From Candidatus Accumulibacter phosphatis (GTDB lineage Bacteria; Pseudomonadota; Gammaproteobacteria; Burkholderiales; Rhodocyclaceae): a stretch of 62,095 bases of DNA. Positions 36,861 through 48,081 of the stretch are shown in pieces. Made by a program: the position numbers and the translations under genes. Under the pieces are notes generated by a model. The model saw nothing but the letters and a program-made list of their open reading frames with translations. It was not told the origin of the DNA and searched no databases. Where the stretch lies: NCBI RefSeq assembly GCF_012939955.1, contig NZ_SPMY01000061.1, positions 1 to 62,095 on the forward strand, written 5' to 3'. The stretch's first letter is position 1. Each line of letters starts with the position of its first letter.

Positions 36861-37130
36861 CGGAATACCTCGACAAGAAAGCTTGGCGCACGATAGTGCA
36901 AGGCCAATCTTAAGAGGGACTGAAGCGCGGCCGAAAAAGCACCTGCCCCCGCGCGGGCTTGCGCTCGGCTTCAGCAAGTCGTTATCATGGCCGCACGACC
37001 AGTCCTGGCGGCCTCACGCACCGTGACCGGTCGCCATCCCTTCGCGCCGCTGCTGGCGCAAAGCGTTCGACAAGGCTGCTCACAAGCACTGCCCGCCGAG
37101 TGAACCGCTCTTCCACCCAAGGAGTCACCC

Positions 37131-37652
37131 ATGAAAGCTCCCCTTAGCGTTGTAGCCTGTCTGCTGTGCCCGGCTCTCGTTTTCGCAGCCGAGACAAGCG
37201 TCACTCTGAACCTGGCCAGCAGCCAGGGTGTCGGCTCTGCCGTGGGAACGGTGCGCATCGTCGAAACAGCGTACGGCCTGGCGTTTTATCCCGAGCTCAA
37301 GGGCTTGCCGCCTGGTCTGCATGGCTTCCACGTACACGAAAAGCCGGCCTGCACCCCCGCGGACAAGGAGGGCGTGGCAGTCGCAGCGCTGGCGGCGGGT
37401 GGGCACTTCGACCCACAAGAAACGAAGCGGCACGGCGAACCGTGGGGCGACGGGCACCTCGGCGATCTGCCAGCGCTCTACGTTGCCGCCGACGGAACGG
37501 CCAGCACCCCGGTGCTGGCACCAAGGCTGAAGCTCTCTGACGTGCGCAATCGCTCGCTGATGGTGCACGCCGGCGGCGACAATCACTCGGACCACCCGGC
37601 GCCACTCGGCGGCGGCGGCGCTCGCGTCGCATGTGGCGTGATCGGCGGCTGA
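37131..37652 (+). CDS. sodC: Periplasmic Cu,Zn superoxide dismutase
   Basis: A 173-residue exported SodC (signal [19 protein letters not shown]). Copper and zinc ligands are visible: [11 protein letters not shown] near residue 64, [13 protein letters not shown] near 87, the Zn loop [13 protein letters not shown], and [17 protein letters not shown] near 145. The two Cys of the structural disulphide are present (KPAC and VACG). It converts superoxide to peroxide and oxygen in the periplasm. AAGGAG lies about 7 bases upstream of the ATG. It is monocistronic, divergent from the sulfatase gene, with about 270 bases between them. Confidence 0.95.
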   Translation: MKAPLSVVACLLCPALVFAAETSVTLNLASSQGVGSAVGTVRIVETAYGLAFYPELKGLPPGLHGFHVHEKPACTPADKEGVAVAALAAGGHFDPQETKRHGEPWGDGHLGDLPALYVAADGTASTPVLAPRLKLSDVRNRSLMVHAGGDNHSDHPAPLGGGGARVACGVIGG

Positions 37653-37776
37653 TCGGCGATCGGCCACAAGAGCAAGCCTCGGCTGGAATGGCGATTGCCG
37701 GGATCGGGGCCTGCGTTCTACCCCAAGGCCCTCTCCGCGCGAGCGGCGCGATCGACGCAGGGCAGGTTCAGCTGAC

Positions 37777-38676
37777 TCAGACGACCAGCAGGAAATCGCG
37801 CACCGCAGCGATCTGCTGAGCGTCGAGAAAGGTCGGCGCGTGTCCGACGCCGGGAATCTCGACAGTCTGCGGGCGCGGACCGCGGTTCGCCATTTCCTGC
37901 AGCGTCGCGTGCGTCAGGACAGTCGAGTCAGCGCCACGAACGACCAGTGTCGGGCAGCGAATGGCATCGTAGAGCGGCCACAGGTCGACGTCGCCAGCGC
38001 TGATCTGGCGCCGGAACGGGTCCCCGATTGCCGGGTCGTAGCGCATCTCGAGGCGGCCATCGTCGGCCCGCTGCAGGCTGTACTCGGTAAGATGGCGCCA
38101 CTGCGCGTCAGTCAGGTGGCCAAAGGGCTCGCTGACCAGGCGCACATACTTTTCGGCGTCCTCGTAGGTCGCGAACTTCGGTGCCCGACCGACGTAGTCG
38201 CCAATCAGTTGTAGCGAGGCCACGGGAATGAGTGGGCCGACATCGTTGAGCACCAGGCGGGAAATCGGCGAATCGTCCTGGCTGGCAATCCACATGCCGA
38301 GCAGCCCGCCCATCGAAGTACCCAGCCAATGGACCCTGTCGACATCGAGGCGCGCGAGCAGAACCATCAGGTCGGCCACGTACTGCGGAAAAACGTAGTG
38401 CGCCGAGTCGCGTAACCAATCGCTGCGCCCACGCCCGACAACATCGGGGCAAATGACGCGGTAGTCGGCAGCCATCGCCCGCGCCAGAGCGTCGAAATCG
38501 CGTCCATTGCGGGTCAGGCCATGCGCGCAGACCAGGACCTTCGGATTGTCGCGCTCACCCCACTCGGTATAGGCCATGCGATGCAAGCCGGCGGCTGAGG
38601 CACAGCACACCTCACGTTCAACGATTCCCGGCGTCGGCCCAATGAGCCACGGTGAGAAGTCAGCGCGGATGTTCAT
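37777..38676 (-). CDS. Alpha/beta hydrolase
   Basis: A 299-residue hydrolase. Oxyanion region CAHGLTRNGRDFDALARAM near residue 50, acidic turn VICPDVVGRGRSDWL, nucleophile elbow WLGTSMGGLLGMW (Ser near 121), catalytic Asp region VVRGADSTVLTH and His in VEIPGVGHAPTFLD. The triad is intact. Length and style resemble esterases and C-C hydrolases of the epoxide-hydrolase/lipase groups; the substrate is unknown. An AGGGAGA ribosome site precedes the ATG. It stands alone on the minus strand. Confidence 0.87.
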   Translation of the reverse strand: MNIRADFSPWLIGPTPGIVEREVCCASAAGLHRMAYTEWGERDNPKVLVCAHGLTRNGRDFDALARAMAADYRVICPDVVGRGRSDWLRDSAHYVFPQYVADLMVLLARLDVDRVHWLGTSMGGLLGMWIASQDDSPISRLVLNDVGPLIPVASLQLIGDYVGRAPKFATYEDAEKYVRLVSEPFGHLTDAQWRHLTEYSLQRADDGRLEMRYDPAIGDPFRRQISAGDVDLWPLYDAIRCPTLVVRGADSTVLTHATLQEMANRGPRPQTVEIPGVGHAPTFLDAQQIAAVRDFLLVV

Positions 38677-39116
38677 CTGGTAAATCTCCCTGCAAGTTTC
38701 ATTTCCCCTGCCTAGTCTGCCGCTCGAGCTTGCGTCGTGCCTGCCGCCTGCAGCGCTTGCTGCGGGGAGAAGGGCGAAACTCTAGCACAGGCCTGGAATC
38801 CGCGCCCAAGGACCCAACGCGGTCAGTACCATAGCAACCCTGCACGAATCTGCACCTGTGTCAGTTTTGTACCACGCGTGGCGACAAACGCTTGTCAGCG
38901 TCGGATCAGGCTTGACAACACCCCCCAGCCATGGAAAACAATAAGCCGAGCTTACAGAAGCTTAGCGACTACAGTTAAAGTCGCTTATCACCTCATAGAC
39001 TCTGAAACTCGAACGCTGGACCCAAGAAACGCTTCAAGAACGACACAGGATGGCCGTTGCAGAGGTATCAGCCAGATCATTGCGGCCAGTAATACTCTCC
39101 TCAAGGAGCGCAGCCC
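38677..39116. other. 440-base intergenic region
   Basis: No convincing gene. A frame on the plus strand from 38737 is open but has no ribosome site, domain or coding bias. TTGACA at 38912-38917 is a consensus -35; the matching -10 position (AAAACA, 17 bases on) is weak. If used, it would drive the small gene at 39117 with a leader of about 170 bases. The segment 38960-39060 is markedly less GC-rich than its surroundings. Confidence 0.35.
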
Positions 39117-39374
39117 ATGAACATTTCAGATGACGCCGTACTGCAGTTCTTTCGCGATCTCGTCCGCGATTTTTCGCAACCGCATTTCTCGGAAGCGGAA
39201 TTTCTCCAGCAGCAATACGCCGTGATCGAAGCGTATGTGGAGCACTTCCCGGCAAACGAGAGGGACTCCCAGGCGCTGGCATGGATCGAGGCCAACGCCG
39301 GGCAGTACCGTCAGCAGTGGCGCCTGCAGGCGGCAAGCGGCGGACGCCAGATGCAATCCAATCGCAGCCACTAG
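39117..39374 (+). CDS. Hypothetical small protein
   Basis: An 85-residue, mostly helical, soluble protein that I do not recognise. It reads MNISDDAVLQFFRDLVRDFS at the start, contains FLQQQYAVIEAYVEHFPANE, and ends with a basic Gln/Ser-rich tail. There is no signal, membrane segment or Cys pair. AAGGAG sits 9 bases before the ATG, a good ribosome site, which is the main reason to call it real. It converges on the propeller-GGEEF gene with 35 bases between the stops. Confidence 0.6.
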   Translation: MNISDDAVLQFFRDLVRDFSQPHFSEAEFLQQQYAVIEAYVEHFPANERDSQALAWIEANAGQYRQQWRLQAASGGRQMQSNRSH

Positions 39375-39409
39375 TCCCCTCTTGCGCAAGCGCGCCGACA
39401 AGCCCAGGC

Positions 39410-42400
39410 TCACTCCACGGCGGCAGCTGAGTTGATCTCGGTCGAGGACAGCGTGTTCGGAAAACCGGCTGCCCGCAGACCGTCGTGATGCGGCGAGCAG
39501 ACGAGCTTCAAGCCACCCGAGCGCGTCCACTCAGCCAGAGGCCTGCGCGACCGGGCAAGCAAGGCTTCGGCCGACTCACCACCGGCGCTGAGCGCTCCCA
39601 GCCAGCCATTGCGACCCGCGCCCTTGACGGCGTAGAGCGCCGCATCGGCGATATTGACGGCGCTAGCCCAGTCCAGAGTGGCGGCATGCTGGATTGACAG
39701 TGGAAAGCAGCAGAAGCCGATCGAGCAGGTCTTCGACAGGAAGCGGCCGTCGTCCAGTTGGAAAGCCTGATCGGCCACCGCCGCCCGCGCCCGCTCGGCA
39801 AGTTCGGCCGCGTGCGAGCGCGGTGTCGCTCGCGCCACGACGAGGAACTCTTCACCACCCCAGCGAATCAGGTAATCGGTGTCGCGAAATACGCGCACCA
39901 ATCGCGCGCTCATTTCCCGGATCACCGCGTCGCCCGCGGCATGGCCATAGCGGTCGTTGACGTGCTTGAAGCAATCGATGTCGAACAGGAAGAATATCAA
40001 GCCGGCATCCTCCCGCAACTTTGCTCCGTACTTGAAGTGACTCTCGTACTCGCGCACCGCCAGGGCGGCATCGGCCTCGATGTGCTGAGTCAGGAAGCGG
40101 CGGTTGCGCAAACCGGTCAAGGGGTCGGTCAGGCTCGATTCTTCCAGGGCGACCGACTTTCGCTGCAGCGCCAGCGCCAGGGCCTCCAGTTCGGCCGTGC
40201 GCGCGTGCACCATTTGTGTCAGTTCCATCTCGTGCAGGCGCAGATGACGGGTTCGCAAGCGCACCAGCGCGTTCACCATGGCCAGCAGCAGGCCCAGCAC
40301 GAGCAGCCGAAACCACCAGCTTTGCCACCAGGCGGGCAGCACATGCACCTTGATCGCCAGTTCATGCGGACTCCAGGCGCCGCTGCGATTACTGGCGCGC
40401 ACGCGCAGAAGGTAATCACCAGGGTACAGATTGCTGTAACTGGCGACCCGGGAATCGGCGCTAGTTTCGATCCAGTCAGGATCGAAACCCTGCAGTTGGT
40501 AGGCATAGCGCACACGCCCCGAGTCGCTGAAATCGACCGCCGTAAAGGCCAGGCTGAAGCTGCGCTGCTCGGGCGCCAGTTCGATGCCGTCGAGGATTCC
40601 TCCGGCCGACTGGCGCTGGCCGTTGATGGTCAACTCGGCGATCAACAACGGCGGTGCGTAGGCCGAGGCGTCGAAGCGCTCGGGCCTGACCACCAGAATG
40701 CCCTTGCTGCCGCCAAACAGTAGTCGCCCATCAAGCGTCTTGGCCCGTGATAGAAACCAGCCGGTGCCCAGATCGGCACCGTCGGCGGCAGTCAACTCGT
40801 CGAGCCGGTCGCTGGCGGGATCGTAAACGTACATCTGCGTCCAGATGCGTCCGCGCGCATCTTCCTGCAAATTGCCACCAAACGGCCGGCCGACGATGCC
40901 ATGGCGTTCGCTGACGCGCTCGAAAACTGCCTGCCGGCCATCCCAACTGCGCATCCGATGCAGGCCACTCACGGCCGTGTCCACCCACAGCGTCTGCTGG
41001 CTGTCGAAGAGAAGTCCAATGACACTAGGGTTGCCAAGGCCGGCGCCGGCGGGCGCTTCGACCGGCAACAGCTCGTCGCCACCAGCAGCAACGCGAAACA
41101 GCCCCTTGCCGCTACCCACCCAAACGCTCCCATCAGACGCCTCGGCAAGGGCATTGATATCGGCGCGCAACGCTTGCCCCTGCGGCTGACTGATGCGCAC
41201 GACTTCGGCGGAACCGGGCCGCCAGCGGAAGACGCCATCCTGCGTAGCCACCCAAAGTGAGCCATCTCTGGCGGCGAGCAAACGTCGTACCAGGCCGCCA
41301 GCATGCGGCAGCGTTTGCAGTTGCCGATGATCCTGGCCGAACTGATAGAGCATTGAATCGGCCCCCAGCCAGACGCTGCCATCGCCGGCCTGGGCCATGG
41401 CCTCGACGCGTACCGGCGGCGACGGCTGCCCTTCTGCCTGGCTGGCCGCCAGCGCCTGTTTCGGCGTCCGCGGCCACAGCGCGCCGGTCACCCGCAGCAG
41501 GCTGTCCATGACCGCCACGCCGCCCTTGTTGGTCGCCGCCCAGATTTCGCCATTATCGACTTGCAGCAGGCTGCGCACGTCGGCCTGAAAAAAGGGGCTA
41601 CCGACTTGCGCATCGGCGCCGCGCAACCAGATGCTCTGGTTATTCGGATCATGGCGCTGCAGACCGACACCAAAACCGCCCACCCAGATCAGGCCGGCCT
41701 GATCGCGGAGCAGCGCCGTCACTTCGTTGCCCGCCAGACCCGAGCGCTGGCGCGCATCGTGCCGCAAGCGCTGCACAAGACGGCCGTCGGCGACCGTGTG
41801 CAAATCGATGCCGGTCGATCGACCGACCCCACATTTGCCCGCCCGAAGCCTCGACCAGACTGGAAACGGCGCCCTGGTTGGCAATGTCCTGCGCGTAGTC
41901 GAGGAACAGGCCCTTGTCCGTCGCCGGGTCGACGATCGCCACATCGCCCTGCTGCGTGCCCACCCATATACGCCCGTCCGATGCCTGGAACAAGGCCTGC
42001 ACGATGCGCCCGGCGAGGCTCGCATGGCCGTCCCCGTCGCTTGAGAAGACCGCCTCGAAGCGATCACTAGCCGCCTTGCGGCGGCTCAAGCCGGCCCAGG
42101 TACCCACCCATAGCGAGCCCTGGTCGTCGATCAGCAGTGCCTGCACGCGATCATCGGGCAGGCTTCCCGGCTGCGGCGAATGTCGGTAGTTGACGATACG
42201 GCCGCTGCTCGGCTCGAAATGATCCAGGCCGCCGCCCTCGCTACCCGCCCAGATACTGCCGTCGCGATCCTCGGCCAGGGCGCGGATGGTCGGCAGCACG
42301 CCGGCGTTCTGCTTGCTGTCGCCGCGCCAGGAAGTGACACGCTCGGTCGCCGGGTCATAGACCGCCAGGCCATCCCATTCGGTACCTACCCACAGACGAC

Positions 42401-42698
42401 CATCGCTGCCGGCGAGCAGGGCGCGGATCCAGCCCAGGTTGCGCGCCGCCGGGTCCGCACTCTCACGCTCCTGCGCACGAAAGCGATAACCGTCAAAGCG
42501 CACCAGACCGTCGCCGGTCGCCACCCACAAGAACCCGGCCCGGTCCTGGACCATCGTCGGCACGACAGCGCGCGGAATGATGCCGACCCCCACCGACTCG
42601 AAACGCGGCTCGGCCAGCGGATTGTCGACGTTGAGGGGAAGCAGGGGGTCGGCGTGCAGCGCCGTGACGGTGAGCAGCAAGAGCCCCAGCAGCTTCAT
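39410..42698 (-). pseudogene. Two-component propeller sensor with GGEEF cyclase, one frameshift
   Basis: With one base removed, this reads as a protein of about 1095 residues: signal peptide (LLGLLLLTVTALHA); two seven-bladed propellers built of repeats like GRLWVGTEWDGLAVYDP, about residues 30-700; a Y_Y_Y domain (RVRYAYQLQGFDPDWIE); a membrane segment (FRLLVLGLLLAMVNALV); a coiled coil; and a GGDEF domain with intact RWGGEEFLVV. The architecture is that of periplasmic ligand sensors coupled to c-di-GMP synthesis. The frame breaks at G4 (plus-strand C 41827-41830); with three G the sequence reads MWVGRSTGIDLHTV without a gap. The two halves otherwise look unmutated, so a sequencing error is likely. 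It may follow comEC by read-through (171-base gap). Confidence 0.82.
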
Positions 42699-42869
42699 CG
42701 GGCGGCGCTACGGGGTGAGCGAACAGACGCGCACGCTCCGGGCAATGGTGATCTCGCAGACATGCCACATTGTAGCCGCCAAGACCCTACCGGGGTCAGT
42801 GCTCTGGCTTGGCAAGCAGGTCGGCGACAAGCAGCCGTGGGTCAGCTGGCTGTGCGCTGCCCATTCTGC

Positions 42870-45239
42870 TCACTGTCCATACCAGTAACGCCGATGTTCG
42901 CTGCGATACGCGGCAAGCGCCACGCCGCCGGCAAGCTCGATGCGCACCGCGCCGTCGGCATCGCTGCGCCACACGCGACTTCCGGCATAGCGCGCAAGGA
43001 CATCCGGCCGTGGATGCTGGTAGCGGTTGCGGTAGCCAACGGGAATGATCACGTCACGGGCGCCAACGGCGGCAATGAACGCCGGCGTCGACGAGGTGCC
43101 GCTGCCGTGATGCGGCACCAGCAGGACTTCGCTGCGCAAGAGCTCGGGCGCACGATCAAGCAGTTCCTGCTCGTCGCGAGCCTCGATGTCCGCGCTGAGC
43201 AACATGCTCCCGGAGGCATTTTCCAGGCGCAGCACGCAGCTCATGTTGTTGGTTTTGGCGCTCTGGAGTTGGTAAGCGGCGGCGTCAGGGTGCAGCATCG
43301 TGAAGCGAACGCCATCCCACTCCCAGCTCTGGCCGGCCGCACAGCGCTCACCGTCCAGTTCCGGCAGCGAGCTGAGCAGGCGGCCGACCGGCAAGGCTTC
43401 CCGGATGGCGACCAGGCCGCCCGAATGATCCTTGTCGCGATGCGTGACGATCAGCGCATCGAGCCGGTCGACGCCGATCGCTCGCAGGTAGGGGAGGACG
43501 ATGCGCTGCCCGGCGTCGGACTCGGCGCTGTACAGCGGCCCGGTATCGTAGAGCAGGGTGTGCTCGGCGGTGCGCACGACAACCGCCAGCCCCTGGCCGA
43601 CATCGAGCACATCGACCCAGGCGTCGCCGGGCGCGGGTCGTGCTGCCGGCCAGAACACCGCCGGCAGCAGCAGGCAGAAACCGAGCCAGCGTGCCGGAAA
43701 GCCGCGCGGCAGCAGCAGGCACAGCACCCCGATCAGGGCCAGCAGCGTGGCCAGCAGCGGCGGTGCCGGCTGTTGCCAGAGCGGCCAGCGCGCCAGCCAT
43801 TCCAGAACGATCATCAGCAGCGACAACAGCCAGTGGTCGAGCTGCAGTAGCGGCGGCCAGGGGACGAGGGCATAGATCAGGGCGAGCGGAGTGATCAGGA
43901 AGCTGACCACCGGGATGGCCAGGGCATTGGCCAGCGGCGAGAGCAGCGAAAATTGCTGAAAGAGGAGCAACAACAAGGGCAGCGTACCGACCGTCACCGC
44001 CCATTGCGTCGTCCCCCAGCGAGCCAGTGTCGCACGCCAGCCAGGCCGCGCTCCGAGCCGCGCCGTACCGACAAAAAAGAGCACCCCCACCGCCGCGAAC
44101 GAAAGCCAGAAACCCGGCGCGAGAACCGCCCAGGGATCAAGCACCAGTACCAGCAACAAGGCCAGCAGGAGGCTGCGGCTGGCGCCGAGGTTACGCCCCG
44201 ACCATAGCGCCAGCGCCACCACGCTCAACATGTAGAGCGTGCGCTGCGTCGGTACGGCAAAACCGGCGAGCAGGGCGTAGCCGAAAGCGGCCAGCCAGCC
44301 GGCGGCGATCGCTGCCTTCGCTGCCGGCAGCCACAACATCAAGCCTTCGCTGCGCCGCCAGAGCCAGCCGACCAGTGCCGCAAAGAGCGCGGCGACCATG
44401 GTCACGTGCAGCCCGGATATCGACATCAAATGGGTGACGCCGGTCTGCCGGAAGACGTGCCACTGCTCTGTCGAAATCGCCTGCTGATCGCCGATCGCCA
44501 GCGCGGCAAGAATCCCCACGTAGGGCGCCTCCGGCAAGGCCGCGCGGAAAGAGCGGCGAATCCGCTCGCGCAGGCGCTCGATCGCATAGCCCGGCCCGAC
44601 AACGAAGTCATCGAGGCGCTGCGCCACGCCTTTCGGGCGCACATAGCCTGTCGCCCGCAGGCCGCGCTCGAAGAGCCAGGCCTCGTAGTCGAAACCGTGC
44701 GGATTGGCATTGCCGTGCGGCTTTTTCAGGCGCACGGTGAACCGCCAGCGCTCGCCCGGACGAGTGCTGGGCACTGCGGCGGGCACTGCGGTCAGCGCTT
44801 CGTAGCGCTCGTCGGCGCGCTGGCCGTGGTACCAGGAGAGCATGATTCGCGGCGGCACCCGTGCCTGCGGCGAGGCAACCGACTCCACCGACTCCACCGA
44901 CTCGACGACAAAAGCGAAGCGCTCGCCGTTCTCGAAGTCCTGTGCCAAGCCGGCGACCACCCCGACGATCTGCAGGTCACGACCTTCCCACTCGGCCGGC
45001 AAGCGCTCCTGCAGGCGCTGCTCGGCGAGCAGTGCTGCCCACGCCAGACCCAGCACGGCGCAGGCCAGAACCGAAATGCTCCGCCAGGCAAGCGGTGCCA
45101 GCTGCCGACGAGCACCCGCCCAGATCAGCCAGGCGGAAGCGCCGAAAAACATCGCCACGACCAGCGCGAAAGGCGGCAAACTTCCCCGGGTCTGGAGAAG
45201 CCCGACCCCCATGGCGAAGGCGAGAATGTTGGCGCGCAT
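42870..45239 (-). CDS. comEC: DNA uptake channel ComEC/Rec2
   Basis: A 789-residue membrane protein that forms the inner-membrane DNA channel in natural transformation. N-terminal segments and OB-like domain (LQIVGVVAGLAQDFENGERF) precede the polytopic Competence domain (THLMSISGLHVTMVAALFAA is the classic motif, near 275; then GYALLAGFAVPTQRTLYML). A C-terminal metallo-beta-lactamase-like domain contains VDVLDVGQGLAVVVRT, LIVTHRDKDHSGGLVAI near 600 and VLLVPHHGSGTSSTPAF. All three parts are complete, so the gene should be functional. It lies 48 bases downstream of a chemoreceptor gene on the same strand; a comEA partner is not seen. Confidence 0.93.
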   Translation of the reverse strand: MRANILAFAMGVGLLQTRGSLPPFALVVAMFFGASAWLIWAGARRQLAPLAWRSISVLACAVLGLAWAALLAEQRLQERLPAEWEGRDLQIVGVVAGLAQDFENGERFAFVVESVESVESVASPQARVPPRIMLSWYHGQRADERYEALTAVPAAVPSTRPGERWRFTVRLKKPHGNANPHGFDYEAWLFERGLRATGYVRPKGVAQRLDDFVVGPGYAIERLRERIRRSFRAALPEAPYVGILAALAIGDQQAISTEQWHVFRQTGVTHLMSISGLHVTMVAALFAALVGWLWRRSEGLMLWLPAAKAAIAAGWLAAFGYALLAGFAVPTQRTLYMLSVVALALWSGRNLGASRSLLLALLLVLVLDPWAVLAPGFWLSFAAVGVLFFVGTARLGARPGWRATLARWGTTQWAVTVGTLPLLLLLFQQFSLLSPLANALAIPVVSFLITPLALIYALVPWPPLLQLDHWLLSLLMIVLEWLARWPLWQQPAPPLLATLLALIGVLCLLLPRGFPARWLGFCLLLPAVFWPAARPAPGDAWVDVLDVGQGLAVVVRTAEHTLLYDTGPLYSAESDAGQRIVLPYLRAIGVDRLDALIVTHRDKDHSGGLVAIREALPVGRLLSSLPELDGERCAAGQSWEWDGVRFTMLHPDAAAYQLQSAKTNNMSCVLRLENASGSMLLSADIEARDEQELLDRAPELLRSEVLLVPHHGSGTSSTPAFIAAVGARDVIIPVGYRNRYQHPRPDVLARYAGSRVWRSDADGAVRIELAGGVALAAYRSEHRRYWYGQ

Positions 45240-45287
45240 GCGCCATTAGAACGGAAAACTGCCGTCACGCGCGCACTTCAAGGGGAG

Positions 45288-47309
45288 TCAGGCGAGTTTG
45301 AAGCGGCGAACTTCGGCGTCGAGGCCTTGCGAAAGGCTTTCCAGCTGTGCCGCTGTACCGGCATTGCCAGCCACCGCCGCGCAGTTCTCCCCGGCCATCT
45401 GGGCAACACGCTCGACGTTGCGGGCAATCTCGGCGCTGGCGACGCTCTGTTCGCGCAGTGCGCTCGAGATATGCGCCACGCTGTCCACCACCTTGCTGGC
45501 ATTGCCGCCAATTTCGCCGATCGCGTCGCCGGCCTGCGTGGCCAGCGCGACGCCCGCGCTGACACGGCTAACGCCCAGCTGCATGCTGCTCACGGCATCA
45601 CGAGAGCCGTTCTGAATGGCGTCAATCATGCTCGAGATCTCCTTCGTCGAGCGCGTCGTCCGCTCGGCCAGCTTGCGCACCTCGTCGGCGACGACCGCGA
45701 AACCGCGCCCCGACTCGCCAGCGCGCGCCGCTTCGATCGCCGCGTTGAGCGCCAGCAGGTTGGTCTGATCGGCAATTTCCTTGATCACATTGACGATCGC
45801 CGAGATCTTCTCCGAGCGCCCACCCAAGTCGGCGATGACCGACGCCGCGTGGTTCACGATCTCCGCAATGCGCTCGATCTCGTGCACTACGTCACCGACG
45901 ACGCGACTGCCGTCGGTCGCCAGCTCGCCAGCGCGGCTGGCCAGCTGATTGGCGTCCTGGGCACTGGCGGAGAGGTTTTCGATGCCCACCGTCATTTCTT
46001 CCACCGCCGCCGCCATTGCCGAAGCGGCATCGCTCTGCTGTGTGCTGCTGCTGGTAATATTCCCCGCCGAGGCAGCAAGGTTCTGGGTGGCCCCGAGCAC
46101 CTCGCCGGCACTGCGCTGGACCTTTTGGATCAGGACACGAAAACCCTCGGTCATTTCGTTCAGGCTGTCGCCAACCAGCCTCAGCTCGTCACGAGTACCG
46201 AGATCCACCCTGACGCTGAGATCGCCGGTGGCAATCATTCGCGCATTCGCTGCCAGGCGCTTGATACTGCCAATCGTCGCCAAATAGAAAGCGATCGACA
46301 CGTAAGCGTAGATCAGCAGAATGAGCGCGGTAACGGCAATACTGATGCCCAATTCCCGCTGTGCTCGCTGTAGGCGCTGCTGCAGCACTTGTTCGAGGGT
46401 CGGGAAAAGGCTGTCGAACATCTCCTTGTAACCCTTCTCGATCACCCGCGTCGTCACCGCAAAATAGACCGCCGGCAGCATCTCGTAGCGCTCGCTGAGG
46501 ATGTCGTCGTTCACCATGGTGCCGAACTCTTCCGCCGCCGCGCCCATGTCCTTAGCCGCAGCGTCGAGCGCCGACTGCAAGCCGGGATTGTAGTGCGAGG
46601 TCTTGGCGATATTTCGCCGCAGACCATCCACGGCTGAATTGAGCCTGCCCAGTGCTGCGGCCAGTTCGACCCGCTGCGCCATCGCCAGCGGTTCTTTCCG
46701 GGCCAAGGCGCCGGTGCCCATGGCGCGCAGCTGGCCCATGTTCTCCAGCGCCAGCGGCAACTCGTCAACCAGTGTATCAATGAGATAGCTGGAGTCGATG
46801 TCAGGATCGTTGGTCAGGGAATTCTGATCGGCGATGGCGCGCTGGAAGCGGGCAAGTTCATCGATCAGCGCGGTGTGGCGCAGAAAATTCTCGCGTACCC
46901 CCAGCTTGAGGCCTCCTTGCTGGATGGTCCCCCACGCGGCGACGAGCTTCTGCCATGAAGCAGACGCGGCCGATTGTGGCGGCAAGCTCGCAGTGACGGC
47001 CTGCAGCGCTTCCTTGACTTCCGTTTCCCTGCCTGCGCGCCGGTATTCCATCCTCTCGTCGCCATTGAGAACCCCTGACGAAAGCCCGCGATGGACCTGC
47101 AGATGCTGCACCAGAATGGCGATCGGCTTGATCGTTTCAAGACCGGCCAACTCCTGCTGCGAACGGTCGATTACCCGCTGCTCGGAACGGTAGAGATTCG
47201 CCCCGAGGAGACCGATCGCGATCAACGCCAGCATCCCCATCACCGTGAACTTCTTCGTATAACCAAGGCGGTTGAGCAGGGCAATGGCCGGGGCGAACAG
47301 GGTCTGCAT
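45288..47309 (-). CDS. Methyl-accepting chemotaxis protein with NIT-like sensor
   Basis: A 673-residue chemoreceptor. Membrane segments at about 21-40 and 325-350 bracket a large helical periplasmic sensor. The segment [18 protein letters not shown] resembles the conserved core of nitrate/nitrite-sensing (NIT) domains. HAMP ([20 protein letters not shown]) follows, and the signalling domain has the intact hairpin tip [20 protein letters not shown] near 535, then [14 protein letters not shown]. The C-terminus (RRFKLA) has no CheR-tethering pentapeptide. The ligand is inferred only by domain type. It lies between lolD and comEC on one strand and is the intact counterpart of the remnant at 3180-3720. 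Confidence 0.9.
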   Translation of the reverse strand: MQTLFAPAIALLNRLGYTKKFTVMGMLALIAIGLLGANLYRSEQRVIDRSQQELAGLETIKPIAILVQHLQVHRGLSSGVLNGDERMEYRRAGRETEVKEALQAVTASLPPQSAASASWQKLVAAWGTIQQGGLKLGVRENFLRHTALIDELARFQRAIADQNSLTNDPDIDSSYLIDTLVDELPLALENMGQLRAMGTGALARKEPLAMAQRVELAAALGRLNSAVDGLRRNIAKTSHYNPGLQSALDAAAKDMGAAAEEFGTMVNDDILSERYEMLPAVYFAVTTRVIEKGYKEMFDSLFPTLEQVLQQRLQRAQRELGISIAVTALILLIYAYVSIAFYLATIGSIKRLAANARMIATGDLSVRVDLGTRDELRLVGDSLNEMTEGFRVLIQKVQRSAGEVLGATQNLAASAGNITSSSTQQSDAASAMAAAVEEMTVGIENLSASAQDANQLASRAGELATDGSRVVGDVVHEIERIAEIVNHAASVIADLGGRSEKISAIVNVIKEIADQTNLLALNAAIEAARAGESGRGFAVVADEVRKLAERTTRSTKEISSMIDAIQNGSRDAVSSMQLGVSRVSAGVALATQAGDAIGEIGGNASKVVDSVAHISSALREQSVASAEIARNVERVAQMAGENCAAVAGNAGTAAQLESLSQGLDAEVRRFKLA

Positions 47310-47394
47310 GATGATCCGTCTCCAAAAGGTGCCGCAAGACCCTTAACGGCAGCAGGCGCCGAAACTTTAGGCGATTGGCGCGCCAGGCAGAATC

Positions 47395-48081
47395 TCAGCC
47401 GTCAGAGGGCTGCAAGCGGCCGTCGTTCAGGGTCAGGATGCGTTCGGCACGGCCGGCAAGTGCCGGGTCATGGGTGACGACGACGAAACTGGTTTGCCGC
47501 GAGCGGTTGAGCGCCAGCATCAGCTCGAAGACGCCGGCGGCGGTTTGCCGATCGAGGTTGCCGGTCGGCTCGTCAGCGAGCACGCACGCCGGCTCGGTAA
47601 CCAGCGCGCGGGCGATCGCCGCCCGCTGCCGCTCACCCCCGGACAGTTCCGAGGGCGTGTGCTGCAAGCGGTGGCCGAGACCGACTTCGCGGAGTATCGC
47701 TGCGGCCCGCGCTTCTGCTTCCGCCCTCGGCAGGCGGCGAATGATCAGCGGCATGGCGACGTTCTCGAGGGCAGTAAATTCGGCCAGCAGGTGATGAAAC
47801 TGATAGACGAAACCAAGGTGGTGATTGCGCAGCGTCCCTCGTTGCGCGTCGCTGATGCTGTTCAGATCCTTACCCATCAACTGCACGCTGCCAGCGCTCG
47901 GCGCGTCCAGGCCACCGAGGAGATGCAGCAGGGTGCTCTTGCCCGAACCGGAGGCGCCGACGATGGCCACGCGTTCGCCGACCTGGATCTCAAGATCGAC
48001 GCCGAGCAGCACCTCGACTTCGCTATCGCCCTGGCGATAGATCTTGCTCAGCCCTTGACAGGCCAGAACCGGCTCACTCAT
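47395..48081 (-). CDS. lolD: Lipoprotein-releasing system ATPase LolD
   Basis: A 228-residue ABC ATPase: Walker [19 protein letters not shown] near 42, the LolD-typical Q-loop [19 protein letters not shown], signature [18 protein letters not shown], Walker [12 protein letters not shown] and H-loop [11 protein letters not shown]. With LolC/E it releases outer-membrane lipoproteins to LolA. The ATG (48081) overlaps the last 8 bases of lolC, which shows translational coupling. The open frame extends further upstream but only through lolC in another frame. Confidence 0.95.
   Translation of the reverse strand: MSEPVLACQGLSKIYRQGDSEVEVLLGVDLEIQVGERVAIVGASGSGKSTLLHLLGGLDAPSAGSVQLMGKDLNSISDAQRGTLRNHHLGFVYQFHHLLAEFTALENVAMPLIIRRLPRAEAEARAAAILREVGLGHRLQHTPSELSGGERQRAAIARALVTEPACVLADEPTGNLDRQTAAGVFELMLALNRSRQTSFVVVTHDPALAGRAERILTLNDGRLQPSDG

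Noticed and set aside
38737-39120. 127-codon plus-strand frame in the intergenic region
   Set aside because: No ribosome site, no domain, composition unlike the neighbours, and it runs into the better-supported small gene at 39117.
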